Assembly (NCBI GenBank): GCA_900548195.1
Contig: URJQ01000085.1
Span: 1 to 14,125 of the forward strand
Source: an uncultured Prevotella sp.
Lineage (GTDB): Bacteria; Bacteroidota; Bacteroidia; Bacteroidales; Bacteroidaceae
Length of the DNA: 14,125 nt
Direction: 5' to 3'
Part shown: positions 13,891-14,125 of the stretch, in pieces
How the letters are laid out: each line of letters begins with the position of its first letter
Position numbering within the stretch: position 1 is the stretch's first letter
The notes under the pieces: generated by a model
The model's input: the letters and a program-made list of their open reading frames with translations, nothing else
The model's database searches: none
Told to the model about the DNA's origin: nothing
Translations under genes and position numbers: made by a program

Positions 13891-14040
13891 CGGTACTGTG
13901 TTCCAGACTGATTACTTGTTTTGTGATTTAGTTGTATAGAAGGTAGATTTGGCTGGAAGCCAATACCGAGCATAGCGAGAGTAACCCGGGACGTAGTCTC
14001 GGGATTACCAATAATGAAGGGAGAGCTGTCTGGAAGACAG
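13891..14040. repeat. Cluster of TGGAAG hairpins and a CCCGGGAC stem
   Basis: Three further members of the CTGTCTGGAAGACAG family lie here: a degenerate inverted one at 13891-13910, GGCTGGAAGCC at 13951-13961, and a perfect one at 14026-14040. Between them, 13985-14003 forms an 8-bp stem (CCCGGGAC/GTCTCGGG, one G-U) that extends by four pairs past a bulge. I see no gene from 13624 to the end of the window; 14041-14125 holds nothing recognisable. Confidence 0.65.
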
Positions 14041-14125
14041 TACCTCCCACCGAGCGAAGCATCCGTGTCAATCCGCTTTCTATGTTAATATCCAAATTTT
14101 TTGACCATTATTTTCAATTTATTTT

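Noticed and set aside
13714..13911. Open frame of 65 codons on the plus strand
   Set aside because: It covers the bracketing element and the half palindrome; it has no start context and its similarity is explained by DNA repeats.

Overview
The window looks like an accessory chromosomal segment of a gut or rumen Bacteroidota bacterium, most likely Prevotella/Segatella. The reasons are a SusC/SusD pair, Bacteroidota-type promoters (TTTG, about 19 bp, TAnnTTTG), A-rich initiation regions instead of Shine-Dalgarno sites, lipoprotein signals of the CxDDDD surface-export kind, and a Prevotella-style secretion tail. The genus is inferred; no rRNA or other marker is present. All seven supported genes lie on the minus strand, so transcription runs right to left.

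Right end (12858-14125): no gene. This long control region holds a 25-bp perfect inverted repeat, a six-copy 22-bp tandem repeat, a weak candidate promoter at 13371-13401, a GC-rich stretch that could fold as RNA, a nearly perfect alternating purine-pyrimidine tract, and 11-bp repeats that grow out of a small hairpin.

Centre (12857-3565): a four-gene polysaccharide-utilization operon: TonB-dependent SusC-like transporter, SusD-like glycan-binding lipoprotein, a large surface lipoprotein with a pectate-lyase-like beta-helix (DUF4957/DUF5123 type), and a small lipocalin-like lipoprotein. No glycoside hydrolase, classical lyase, sigma factor or hybrid two-component regulator is visible. The substrate is unknown; pectin is only a guess from the beta-helix family.

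Left part: a secreted multidomain protein with a C-terminal sorting-like tail (923-2707) has a textbook promoter of its own and a strong terminator. Beyond it lies a MntA/HepT (MNT/HEPN) toxin-antitoxin pair with every signature residue intact, apparently made from a leaderless message.

The most unusual feature is the non-coding architecture. Five copies of a small hairpin keep the loop GTAACG while their stems change on both sides (compensatory substitution). Seven tracts of the 7-bp unit AGTGAAA lie between genes. In two consecutive operon junctions the tracts form perfect 41-bp inverted repeats around a related, about 120-nt centre, followed by the small hairpin and then the next start codon. 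Further inverted-repeat families occupy the other gaps, and the whole window is bracketed by two inverted copies of an element of about 100 bp. I read this either as an uncharacterised intercistronic RNA processing/attenuation module reused along the operon, or as a dense set of REP/MITE-like mobile repeats; the sequence alone does not decide.
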